A DNA stretch of 45,136 nucleotides, taken from positions 1-45,136 of the forward strand of contig JAUWNP010000015.1 in NCBI GenBank assembly GCA_030612585.1, given 5' to 3'. The stretch comes from Anaerolineae bacterium. GTDB taxonomy: Bacteria > Chloroflexota > Anaerolineae > B4-G1. Below the pieces are notes generated by a model. It saw nothing but the letters and a program-made list of their open reading frames with translations. It was not told the origin of the DNA and did not search any database. Below, piece after piece: positions 7,729 to 15,114 of this stretch. A program made the translations under genes and the position numbers. Each line of letters opens with the position of its first letter. Position 1 is the first letter of the stretch.

Positions 7729-8452
7729 CGAGACACCGTTACTTTCCATCATCATCCCCGCTCACAACGAAGAACACCGCTTGCCGGGCAGCCTGGACAA
7801 GATCACCGCCTTTCTGGCAACGCAGTCCTATAAGTACGAGGTGGTCATCGTCGAGAACGGCAGTGCGGACAACACTGTGGGGATAGCCCGCCGATACGCT
7901 GAGCGTTTTCCCTACATCCGGCTCTATCAGGAGACAGCCCGGGGCAAAGGGCTGGCAGTGCGGCGGGGCATGTTCGAGGCGCGGGGTCAGTATCGTTTCA
8001 TCTGTGACACTGATCTCTCAATGCCTATCGAGGAGATCAGCAAGTTTCTGCCGCCGGGGCTCGACGGCTACGACGTCGCCCTCGCCTCCCGTGAAGCGCC
8101 CGGTGCCGTGCGCTACGACGAGCCCTGGTATCGCCACGTCATTGGCCGCATCTTCAATCTGCTGATTAGGTTGATCGCCGTGCGTGGCTTCGAGGACACC
8201 CAGTGTGGCTTCAAATGCTTCCGTGACGAGGTGGCTGAGGACCTGTTCAGCGTGCAGACGCTCAACGGCATCGGCTTCGACGTGGAATTGCTGTTCATCG
8301 CTCAGAAGCGCGGTTACAAGATCGTCGAGGTGCCCATCCACTGGTACTACAGTGCCGAAAGCCGCATGCGGCTGGTGCGCGATTCACTGCGTGCCCTGGC
8401 GGAGTTGTTCATCATCCGCCGCAATAGTCGCGCCGGCCTCTACGACACGTAA
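7706..8452 (+). CDS. dolichyl-phosphate glucosyl/mannosyltransferase-like GT2
   Basis: A GT2 enzyme of 248 residues resembling the polyprenyl-phosphate sugar transferases (ALG5/DPM1 type), which load a single sugar onto a lipid phosphate carrier. Visible motifs are LSIIIPAHNEEHRLPGSL, VVIVENGSADNT, a DTDLSMP metal-binding segment and the family's DTQCGFKCFR. No C-terminal membrane helix is visible, so the active site probably faces the cytoplasm at the membrane surface. I use ATG 7706; in-frame ATG 7688 and GTG 7691 are possible. The donor sugar is unknown. Confidence 0.87.
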   Translation: MLRRLNISETPLLSIIIPAHNEEHRLPGSLDKITAFLATQSYKYEVVIVENGSADNTVGIARRYAERFPYIRLYQETARGKGLAVRRGMFEARGQYRFICDTDLSMPIEEISKFLPPGLDGYDVALASREAPGAVRYDEPWYRHVIGRIFNLLIRLIAVRGFEDTQCGFKCFRDEVAEDLFSVQTLNGIGFDVELLFIAQKRGYKIVEVPIHWYYSAESRMRLVRDSLRALAELFIIRRNSRAGLYDT

Positions 8453-8499
8453 GGGAGACGAGGTGTCTGAATTCGACGAGAACTCTGGCGAAGATACAG

Positions 8500-9180
8500 A
8501 TGGCGGGAGAAAACGCAGGCAACGAAGCAGCAGAGAGTGGCCCGCGTAATGCCAGCGCAGTGTTACCTGATCTCAACGAAGAACTGACTCTGTACGCCGC
8601 CGGTCACGCACGTGTGGCCGGCCTGGACGAGGTGGGGCGCGGTGCATGGGCCGGGCCGGTCTGTGCAGCGGCGGTGATCCTCCCGCTCGACCGGGCCGAC
8701 CTGCTCGACCTGCTGGCCGGCGTGCGCGACTCCAAGCAACTGAGCCCGGCGCGGCGGGGAGTGCTCTTGCCGCGCATCCTGGAAATGGCGGAGGCGGTGG
8801 GAGTGGGCTGGGCCACCCCGACCGAGGTGGATGAGGTGGGGATCGTGCCGGCCACGCGGTGGGCGATGGCTCGCGCCGTGGGCCGATTGGACGGACAGGT
8901 GGACGCGCTCTTGGTGGACTACGTGCGACTGCCGGAAATCAACCTGCCCCAGCGGGCACTCCCGAAGGCAGACGTCCATTGCCTGAGCGTCGCCGCCGCC
9001 AGCATCGTTGCCAAAGTGACCCGCGACCGGCTGATGGTCGCGCTGGACGAGGACTTCCCCGGATACGGCTTTGCCCGCCACAAGGGGTACGGCACACCGC
9101 AGCACCGGAAGGCCCTGGTCCGCCTGGGGCCTTCACCCATCCATCGGATGAGTTGGCGGCCGGTGCGGGGATTGGCATAG
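8500..9180 (+). CDS. rnhB: ribonuclease HII
   Basis: Removes ribonucleotides and RNA primers from RNA-DNA hybrids. The 226-residue protein has the family's acidic active site: D43 and E44 in GLDEVGRGAWAGP, D140 in LLVDY and D176 in TRDRLM. It also has DSKQLSPARR and the C-terminal GYGFARHKGYGTPQH. The first ~35 residues are a non-conserved extension, so the true start may be later, for example GTG 8560. A 29-codon open frame from GTG 8463, with a good Shine-Dalgarno, overlaps the 5' end in another frame and ends at 8549; I do not call it a gene. Confidence 0.93.
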   Translation: MAGENAGNEAAESGPRNASAVLPDLNEELTLYAAGHARVAGLDEVGRGAWAGPVCAAAVILPLDRADLLDLLAGVRDSKQLSPARRGVLLPRILEMAEAVGVGWATPTEVDEVGIVPATRWAMARAVGRLDGQVDALLVDYVRLPEINLPQRALPKADVHCLSVAAASIVAKVTRDRLMVALDEDFPGYGFARHKGYGTPQHRKALVRLGPSPIHRMSWRPVRGLA

Positions 9181-9197
9181 TGTAGAAGGAGCAATCT

Positions 9198-9485
9198 GTG
9201 ACCAAACAGTCTCTCTGCATAGATACAGGCTTCACCATCGTCGCCAGGGTGATCCGGCAAGAGGGCTATTGTATCGCTGGTCACCAAGTGGGTGATGAAG
9301 TGATCTTCGACGGCCAGACGGTGCAGGGCAAAGTGTGCCTTCACGCCCTATACAGTTTCTTGCCCAAGGTATTCGCCATGCGCTACGGTGCCGAGTTTCC
9401 CTGGCTGGACGACTGCGATGTAGCAACCCACGCCTGCCCCGACGCTTGGAACCCGGTCGTCTTTGAGATCCGGCGGGTGAGGTAA
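9198..9485 (+). CDS. TIGR04076 family protein
   Basis: A 95-residue protein of unknown function matching the small TIGR04076 family. It shows the characteristic order: a GxCxxGHxVGDE segment (GYCIAGHQVGDEVIF), an internal Cys (GKVCLHALYSFLPKVFAMRYG), EFPWLDD, and a closing CPDAWNPVVFEIRR. The conserved Cys and His residues hint at metal or thiol chemistry, which is not proven. The GTG at 9198 follows GAAGGAG. It sits between rnhB and a glycosyltransferase with short gaps on both sides. Confidence 0.85.
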   Translation: MTKQSLCIDTGFTIVARVIRQEGYCIAGHQVGDEVIFDGQTVQGKVCLHALYSFLPKVFAMRYGAEFPWLDDCDVATHACPDAWNPVVFEIRRVR

Positions 9486-9494
9486 GGCATCTCC

Positions 9495-10595
9495 ATGCGA
9501 ATCGCTCTCGTCCACGACTGGCTCAACCAGATCGGCGGCGCGGAGGACGTCCTGGAGAGACTCGCCGAGATGTTCCCCCGCGCTCCCATCTACACCTCTA
9601 TGTACTGGCAGGAGGGGATGCCCCCGGCCTACCGCACCTGGGACATCCGCGCCACCTGGATGGACCACCTGCCGGGCATCTACCGCCAGCACCAGCCCTA
9701 TCTGCCCCTCTACCCTCTGGCCTTCGCCCGGCTCGACCTCTCCGGTTACGACCTCGTGCTGAGCAACAAATCCGGCTTCTGCCACGGCGTCCGGGCCGGC
9801 GGGGCGGTACACATCTGCTACTGCCTGAGCCCCACACGTTACGTGTGGAACTTCGAGACCTACGCCGCCCGCGAAGCGTTCCCGCCAGCCCTCAAGACCG
9901 CGCTGCGTCCCATCGTCGGGCTCCTGCGCCGCTGGGACTACCAGGCTGCTCAGAGAGTAGATCACTTCGTCGCCATCTCCACCGAAGTGCAGACCCGCAT
10001 CCGCCGTTACTACGGTCGCGACTCCGTCATCATCCACCCGCCGGTGGACACCGCTCGCTTCCAACCCGCTCCCACCTACGATGATTATTATCTCATCGTC
10101 TCCCGCCTGGTCCCCTACAAGCGAATTGACCTGGCAGTGCGAGCCTTTAACCTGCTGGGGCTGCCCCTGGTCGTCGCTGGGGATGGGCGAGACCGGGAGG
10201 TGCTGGAGTCGCTGGCTGGTCCCACGGTCACCTTTCTGGGCCGTGTGCCCGACGAGGACCTGCCCGACCTGTTCGCAAGATGCCGGGCCTACGTCCTGCC
10301 AGGGGTGGAGGACTTCTGTATCGCACCAGTCCAGGCCCAAGCAGCTGGGCGGCCTATCATCGCCTACGGTGCTGGCGGAGCACTCGACACGGTTGTCGAG
10401 GGAGCAGCCGGCATCTTTTTCCGCGAGCCCACCCCCGAGGCGTTGGCCGCCACCGTGCGCACCTTCGACTGCGACGCCGTGGACCCCCGCGCTTGCGTCC
10501 AGAACGCCGTCCGCTTCGACGTGAGTGTGTTCAGGCAGCGGCTGATGAGGTTTGTCGAGAAAAGAGTGGACGAATGCTCAGGGAGAGAAATATGA
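9495..10595 (+). CDS. glycosyltransferase family 4
   Basis: A GT-B fold enzyme of 366 residues, similar to WbaZ-like mannosyl/rhamnosyltransferases of surface polysaccharide clusters. It begins MRIALVHDWLNQIGGAEDVL and has LSNKSGFCHGV and the linker VDHFVAISTEVQTRIRRYY. The C-terminal nucleotide-sugar site includes SRLVPYKRIDLAVRAF, FLGRVPDEDLPDLFA, and PGVEDFCIAPVQAQAAGRP, the E-x7-E-like element. The stop codon overlaps the next start (ATGA at 10592-10595), so the two are translationally coupled. Confidence 0.9.
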   Translation: MRIALVHDWLNQIGGAEDVLERLAEMFPRAPIYTSMYWQEGMPPAYRTWDIRATWMDHLPGIYRQHQPYLPLYPLAFARLDLSGYDLVLSNKSGFCHGVRAGGAVHICYCLSPTRYVWNFETYAAREAFPPALKTALRPIVGLLRRWDYQAAQRVDHFVAISTEVQTRIRRYYGRDSVIIHPPVDTARFQPAPTYDDYYLIVSRLVPYKRIDLAVRAFNLLGLPLVVAGDGRDREVLESLAGPTVTFLGRVPDEDLPDLFARCRAYVLPGVEDFCIAPVQAQAAGRPIIAYGAGGALDTVVEGAAGIFFREPTPEALAATVRTFDCDAVDPRACVQNAVRFDVSVFRQRLMRFVEKRVDECSGREI

Positions 10596-11845
10596 GTCCG
10601 CGCTTTGGTTTTATACCGGTGGCCTCTATCATGCACAATGAGGGAGCGTTGAACCGTCTGATTGCGTACTATGTTCCTGCCTTCGAACGAATTGGCGGCG
10701 AGCGGTGGCAGTCTGAGCAGGTAGGGCGTCCCGCGCCGCTTTTTCTCTTCGTGGTGACCGGCGGGACTGAGCGTAACATCCTGGATCTTTGGGAGAAGCG
10801 CCGGAAAGCAGTGACCGGGGAACCAGTTCTCCTCATGGCTCATCCTGGTCACAACTCTCTGCCGGCGTCACTGGAGGTACTGGCCCGTCTCCAGCAAGAA
10901 GGAGTGCCAGGGCGCATTTTCTACCTGAGCAGTTCAGAGGACACGGCAAGTATGGCTCAAATCGAAACTGCGCTGCGCGATCTGGAGACGTACCGCTTCC
11001 TGCGCCAAGCCCGCATCGGCTTGATCGGCAAGCCCTCTGACTGGCTCGTCGCCAGCAGTCCCACCCCCGCCACCGTGCGGGAAACGTGGGGACCGGAGGT
11101 CGAGCCAATCTCGATGGAGGCACTATACGAGGCAATGGAAACGGCGCTCCCGGAGGAGATTTCCCCTCTAATCGGGGAACTGGTGGATTCGGCTGTGGAG
11201 GTGCGGGAACCAAATCGCGCTGACCTGGAGGAGGGTGCGCGCGTCTACCTGGGATTGCGCCGGCTGGTGGAACGGCACCAACTGTCCGCGCTCACCCTGC
11301 GTTGCTTCGACCTGGTGGTGCAGTTGAAGACGACGGGTTGCTTCGCACTGGCGCAACTGAACGACGAAGGTATCATCGCGGGATGCGAGGGGGATGTGGT
11401 GAGCACGGTGGGTATGCTGTGGGCGTATCACCTGCTGGCCCAACTTCCCTGGATGGCAAATCCAGCCCAGTTGAACGAGGCCGATAACACGCTCTGGCTG
11501 GCGCACTGCACCGTGCCCCGGCGGCTGACACGTCGCTACCGCCTGCGTTCCCACTTCGAGTCTGGGCTGGGCGTGGGACTCCAGGGAGAGATTCCGCCGT
11601 CGCCGGTGACTCTTCTGCGCATCGGCGGCGTGGGGCTGGAGCGGGTCTGGCTGGCGGAGGGAGAACTCCTGCACAGCGGCGATGCCGAGAATCTCTGCCG
11701 CACACAAGTCAAGGTCCGCCTGACGCGGGGGACAGTTTGTGATCTACTACGTGCGCCGCTGGGCAACCACCTGGTCCTGGTACAGGGCCGCCACGCTCAT
11801 CGCCTCCGTTCGTGGCAGGAGACAATGCTGAGACCAGGGACATAG
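10592..11845 (+). CDS. L-fucose/L-arabinose isomerase-like protein
   Basis: A 417-residue protein whose C-terminal half resembles the FucI/AraA isomerase fold. CFALAQLNDEGIIAGCEGDV and the following hydrophobic helix correspond to the conserved Cys-Glu-Gly-Asp segment, and NTLWLAHCTVP plus RSHFESGLGVGLQGEI match the later conserved blocks. The N-terminal half (FIPVASIMHNEGALNRLI, LMAHPGHNSLPASLEVL) fits the substrate-entry domains of that superfamily. Family members interconvert aldoses and ketoses at a metal site. Whether this one is an isomerase, and on which sugar, is unknown. Its place between a GT4 and Wzz genes suggests a role in supplying or sensing a polysaccharide sugar. An in-frame ATG at 10574 is an alternative start. 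Confidence 0.72.
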   Translation: MSPRFGFIPVASIMHNEGALNRLIAYYVPAFERIGGERWQSEQVGRPAPLFLFVVTGGTERNILDLWEKRRKAVTGEPVLLMAHPGHNSLPASLEVLARLQQEGVPGRIFYLSSSEDTASMAQIETALRDLETYRFLRQARIGLIGKPSDWLVASSPTPATVRETWGPEVEPISMEALYEAMETALPEEISPLIGELVDSAVEVREPNRADLEEGARVYLGLRRLVERHQLSALTLRCFDLVVQLKTTGCFALAQLNDEGIIAGCEGDVVSTVGMLWAYHLLAQLPWMANPAQLNEADNTLWLAHCTVPRRLTRRYRLRSHFESGLGVGLQGEIPPSPVTLLRIGGVGLERVWLAEGELLHSGDAENLCRTQVKVRLTRGTVCDLLRAPLGNHLVLVQGRHAHRLRSWQETMLRPGT

Positions 11846-11858
11846 GTAAGGAGGAGAG

Positions 11859-12533
11859 ATGGAAGTGCGTCAAATCATCAAGGTTCTATTCCGCCGGTGG
11901 TGGTTGGTGATCGTCCCGGTATTGGTGGTGCTGGCCTACGTTGTGTTCACTTACCGCCCTCCGCCAACGGTTTACCAGGTGGTGATGCGCTTCGCGGCGG
12001 GAACGAAGCCGGCCGGACTGAGCGAGGACTACGACCGCTACTACCCGTGGCTTGCCTCCGAGTACATCGCCAACGGCCTGGCCGACGTAGCCGAGACCGG
12101 GGTCTTCGCCCAAGCGGTCGCCTCGCGCCTGGCCGAGGCGGGGATCGAGGTCGCGCCCGGCGCAATCCAGCCCGCTATCGTGACCGACAATGCCCAATCC
12201 ATCCTCGTCATTTACATCACCTGGCCGGATGGGACGCAGATTGTGGCCGTGGCCGACGCCATCACCGCGGAACTGACGGGGAACGGCGTGGCCTACTTCC
12301 CCCAATTAGAAGGCGTCGAGCCAGCAGTCCGTCTATTGGACGCGCCCACGCCTGTACCGCTCCCACCAGGGCTACGCACCCAGTTGATGGGGCCGGCCAT
12401 CAAAATCGGGCTGGCGCTGGTGATTGGCGTCGCGCTGGCGCTTCTGTGGCACTACCTCGACCCCACCGTCCGCGAGGCTGCGGAACTAGAGGCTTTGGGG
12501 TTGGGCGTGCTGGCGGAGATACCACGTAGGTGA
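11859..12533 (+). CDS. Wzz-like polysaccharide co-polymerase, first copy
   Basis: An inner-membrane protein of 224 residues with the chain-length-determinant layout. A helix near residues 12-31 (WWLVIVPVLVVLAYVVF) leads to an outward-facing domain of about 150 residues, then a second helix near 183-202 (IKIGLALVIGVALALLWHYL). The segment PTVREAAELEALGLGVLAEIPRR is the usual end of the PCP module that meets the tyrosine kinase. Such proteins set polymer length with a BY-kinase. The start is supported by AAGGAGGAG. A similar gene follows at 12672. Confidence 0.8.
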   Translation: MEVRQIIKVLFRRWWLVIVPVLVVLAYVVFTYRPPPTVYQVVMRFAAGTKPAGLSEDYDRYYPWLASEYIANGLADVAETGVFAQAVASRLAEAGIEVAPGAIQPAIVTDNAQSILVIYITWPDGTQIVAVADAITAELTGNGVAYFPQLEGVEPAVRLLDAPTPVPLPPGLRTQLMGPAIKIGLALVIGVALALLWHYLDPTVREAAELEALGLGVLAEIPRR

Positions 12534-12620
12534 ACAATGAAACAATGAACCAATGAACAACTGTCAACGGTGAGTCTTGGTTGTTCATTGTCTAATTGTT
12601 CATTGTTCAATTGTTAATTG
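12534..12620. repeat. word-like repeat with hairpin between the Wzz genes
   Basis: Repeats of AACAATGA / CCAATGAACAA words followed by their reverse complement. CAATGAACAA (12551-12560) pairs with TTGTTCATTG (12581-12590), and further TTGTTCATTGTTCAATTG words follow. It fills the gap between the two co-polymerase genes. Confidence 0.75.
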
Positions 12621-12639
12621 TCCCTTGATGTGGTACAAT
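12611..12639 (+). promoter_or_regulatory. possible internal promoter for the second Wzz gene
   Basis: TTGTTA at 12611-12616 and TACAAT at 12634-12639 with a 17-bp spacer, 33 bases before the start codon. The -35 falls inside the word repeat, so the repeat may have supplied it. Confidence 0.4.
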
Positions 12640-12671
12640 ATCGCCCGCTTACTTGAGAAAGGTGATAAACG

Positions 12672-13325
12672 ATGGAACTTGGAGACTACATTCGCATCCT
12701 GCGCAAACGCTGGTGGATCATCGTCGTCGCTGTCGTGCTTACCGCTGGCAGCGGTTCCGTCTTCAGCGAACTTCAGCATCCTGAATACACATCCACCGCC
12801 GAAGTTATCATCGAGCCAGCGCGACCGGACTGGGGCCTGGCTCAGGCGGCCAAAATCCTCCTGCGCACCTATATGACAGTGGTAGATTCGGATCGAAAAG
12901 CGCTGGCGGTGATTGACGAACTGAAGTTGCCGATGACCCCTGACCAACTGCGCAGCAGGGCCCGCTTCGCCGTCGAGGATGACCGCATGGTGATCAAAAT
13001 CGAGATCGAGGACTACGACGGCGACCAGGCCAATGACATCGCCCGCACCTGGGCACAACTACTCGTCGAATGGCGCGATAGCCAGAACCAGGACCAGCGC
13101 AAGGAGGACCGCGTCTACGCTTACCTGCGCGACGAGCCTCGCTACGTCCAGTCATGGCCCAAGACCAAGATTGTCACCGCTGCTGGAGGTGTCTTCGGGC
13201 TGGTGATCGCTGGCGTGGTCATCTTCTTCCTGGAATGGCTCGAGGCGGGCATCGTGCACACACCTCAAGACGTGGAGCGCCAACTGAACCTGGTCGTGGT
13301 GGGCGCTATTCCCTCCACCGACTAA
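12672..13325 (+). CDS. Wzz-like polysaccharide co-polymerase, second copy
   Basis: A 217-residue membrane protein beginning MELGDYIRILRKRWWIIVVAVV, the classic Wzz N-terminus. It has a helix near residues 15-31, an extended extracytoplasmic domain (YTSTAEVIIEP, DYDGDQANDIARTWAQLLVEW), a second helix near 172-190, and a closing GIVHTPQDVERQLNLVVVGAIP that normally contacts the partner kinase. It lies 50 bases upstream of that kinase. With the preceding gene it gives two divergent co-polymerases in one operon, perhaps forming a mixed oligomer. Confidence 0.87.
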   Translation: MELGDYIRILRKRWWIIVVAVVLTAGSGSVFSELQHPEYTSTAEVIIEPARPDWGLAQAAKILLRTYMTVVDSDRKALAVIDELKLPMTPDQLRSRARFAVEDDRMVIKIEIEDYDGDQANDIARTWAQLLVEWRDSQNQDQRKEDRVYAYLRDEPRYVQSWPKTKIVTAAGGVFGLVIAGVVIFFLEWLEAGIVHTPQDVERQLNLVVVGAIPSTD

Positions 13326-13360
13326 CCAACCAACCAACTAACCAACTAACCAACCAAAGA
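13324..13360. repeat. AACCAACCAACT-type tandem repeat
   Basis: Repeats of AACC(A/T) words between the second Wzz gene and the kinase gene, starting at the stop codon and ending 15 bases before the next ATG. No clear Shine-Dalgarno is visible apart from AAGGGG near 13363. Confidence 0.75.
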
Positions 13361-13374
13361 CCAAGGGGCAACCT

Positions 13375-14034
13375 ATGGCTGAACAACCTGATCTAATCAC
13401 CCTGACCAATCCCCGCAGCCCGGCGACCGAGGCTTATCGCACGCTACGCACCAACCTGACCTTTGCCGCGCTCGATAAACCCATTGAAACACTGGTCGTC
13501 ACCTCGGCTGCGCCCGGCGAGGGCAAGTCCACTGTCCTGGCCAACCTGGCCGTGACGATGGCGCAGGGGGGGCGGCGCACCATTCTGGTGGACGCCGACC
13601 TGCGCCGCCCTGGCCTGCACGAAATCTTCGGCATTGTGAATGACCGGGGGCTGACCACTATGATTGTCGAGGATGCAGTGTTGGATGATCCGCCGCTGAT
13701 AGACGTCGGCGTGGACAATCTGTGGCTGATGCCCAGCGGCCCGATGCCTCCCAATCCGGCCGACATTCTCGGCTCGCGCAAGATGGAGAAGGTCATCGCT
13801 GCGCTCAGGGCCCGCGCCGATGTCGTTCTCTTCGACGCCCCGCCCATCATCGCCGTGACCGACGCGGCTGTATTGGGCACTAAGGTGGACGGCGTGCTGC
13901 TGGTCGTTTGCGCCGGGCGCACCCGGCGGGAGCATGCCCAGCGGGCCAGGGAATTGCTGGAGAGAGTACACGTCCGTATCGTGGGGGCCGTTTTGAACGA
14001 CGCCCCACGCGACGTAACATTGGGAGGGTATTAG
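13375..14034 (+). CDS. CpsD/CapB-like polysaccharide tyrosine kinase (BY-kinase)
   Basis: A cytoplasmic P-loop protein of 219 residues that acts with Wzz proteins to control polysaccharide polymerisation and export. It opens with the NPRSPATEAYRTLRTNL motif. It carries Walker A in APGEGKST (K51), Walker A' in ILVDADLRRP (about 70-79) and Walker B in VVLFDAPP. The C-terminal tyrosine cluster typical of autophosphorylating BY-kinases is missing; only the last residue is Tyr (GGY). It may be a minimal kinase or an ATPase that has lost autophosphorylation control. It ends 4 bases before the next gene. Confidence 0.9.
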   Translation: MAEQPDLITLTNPRSPATEAYRTLRTNLTFAALDKPIETLVVTSAAPGEGKSTVLANLAVTMAQGGRRTILVDADLRRPGLHEIFGIVNDRGLTTMIVEDAVLDDPPLIDVGVDNLWLMPSGPMPPNPADILGSRKMEKVIAALRARADVVLFDAPPIIAVTDAAVLGTKVDGVLLVVCAGRTRREHAQRARELLERVHVRIVGAVLNDAPRDVTLGGY

Positions 14035-14038
14035 CCAA

Positions 14039-15106
14039 ATGAAAGGTCTGATTCTCAGCGGGGGCAAGGGCACCCGTCTCTATCCACTGACCTACACCAA
14101 CGCCAAGCAACTCATACCCGTCGCCAACAAGCCGGTGCTCTTCCGCGTCATCGAAGCCATCCGCGATGCCGGCATCACCGACATCGGCATCGTCGTCGGC
14201 GACACCGCCGAAAGGATCAAAGCCGCCGTCGGACGAGGCGGTCGCTGGGACACTAAGATCACCTACATTCACCAGGAGCAGCCCCAGGGACTGGCCCACG
14301 CTGTCGAGGTGAGCCGAGATTTCCTGGGCGACGAGCGTTTCGTGATGTTCCTGGGTGACAATGTCATCCAGGGAGGCATCTCGGAGCTCATCAAACAGTT
14401 CGCCGAGAGCGACTGGAACAGCCAAATCGTCCTCACGCGGGTAGCACATCCAGAGCGATACGGAGTGGCCGAACTGAACGAGGATGGGCGCATCGTGCGG
14501 CTGGTCGAAAAGCCGAAGCAGCCACTCTCTGACCTGGCGCTCGTCGGCATCTACATGTTCGACCATCATATCCACGAGGCGGTGGACAATATCACTCCCT
14601 CCTGGCGAGGCGAACTGGAGATCACCGACGCCATTCAATGGCTGGTGGAGCACGATTATCAGGTCTATCCCTACGTCCACCGGGGCTGGTGGATTGACAC
14701 GGGCGAGGCGGGGGAGCTTCTGGAGGCCAACGGTTTGGTGCTTGAGGAATTGACGCCGACGGTCGAGGGCTACGTGGACCGTGACTCAGAGGTGGATGAC
14801 CGCGTCACCATCCAGAAGGGGGCGGAGATCATTAACAGCGTCATCCGCGGCCCGACCATCATCGGCGAGCGCACCCGCATTGTCAACTCCTACGTCGGCC
14901 CGTTCACCTCGATCTATCACGACGTCGTAATTGAGGACAGCGAGATTGAGCGGGCCATCGTATTAGGGCACAGCCTGATCCGCGACATCCCGGCCCGTAT
15001 CCAGGATAGCGTCATCGGCCAGTGCGTCAGCCTGACCCGCTCCCCCATCAAGCCGAAGGCGTACAAACTGATGCTGGGCGATCACAGCCAGGTGGGAATA
15101 CTATAA
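14039..15106 (+). CDS. rmlA: glucose-1-phosphate thymidylyltransferase, long form
   Basis: Makes dTDP-glucose from glucose-1-phosphate and dTTP, the first step to dTDP-rhamnose. The 355-residue length and order fit the long RmlA subfamily. The nucleotidyltransferase signature GGKGTRLYPLT is at residues 8-18, followed by MFLGDNVIQGG (metal-binding Asp), VEKPKQP and GWWIDTGE. After about residue 245 comes a left-handed beta-helix (repeats such as IQKGAEIINSVIRGPTIIGE). Long-form members are also found in archaea and antibiotic clusters. It pairs with rmlD at 803. No enzyme for the middle two steps is in view. Confidence 0.92.
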   Translation: MKGLILSGGKGTRLYPLTYTNAKQLIPVANKPVLFRVIEAIRDAGITDIGIVVGDTAERIKAAVGRGGRWDTKITYIHQEQPQGLAHAVEVSRDFLGDERFVMFLGDNVIQGGISELIKQFAESDWNSQIVLTRVAHPERYGVAELNEDGRIVRLVEKPKQPLSDLALVGIYMFDHHIHEAVDNITPSWRGELEITDAIQWLVEHDYQVYPYVHRGWWIDTGEAGELLEANGLVLEELTPTVEGYVDRDSEVDDRVTIQKGAEIINSVIRGPTIIGERTRIVNSYVGPFTSIYHDVVIEDSEIERAIVLGHSLIRDIPARIQDSVIGQCVSLTRSPIKPKAYKLMLGDHSQVGIL

Positions 15107-15114
15107 AGTCCCAA

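Noticed and set aside
8463..8549. 28-residue frame with a good Shine-Dalgarno overlapping rnhB
   Set aside because: The peptide is charged and low in complexity and overlaps rnhB in another frame. More likely it reflects the non-conserved start region of RNase HII than a gene.
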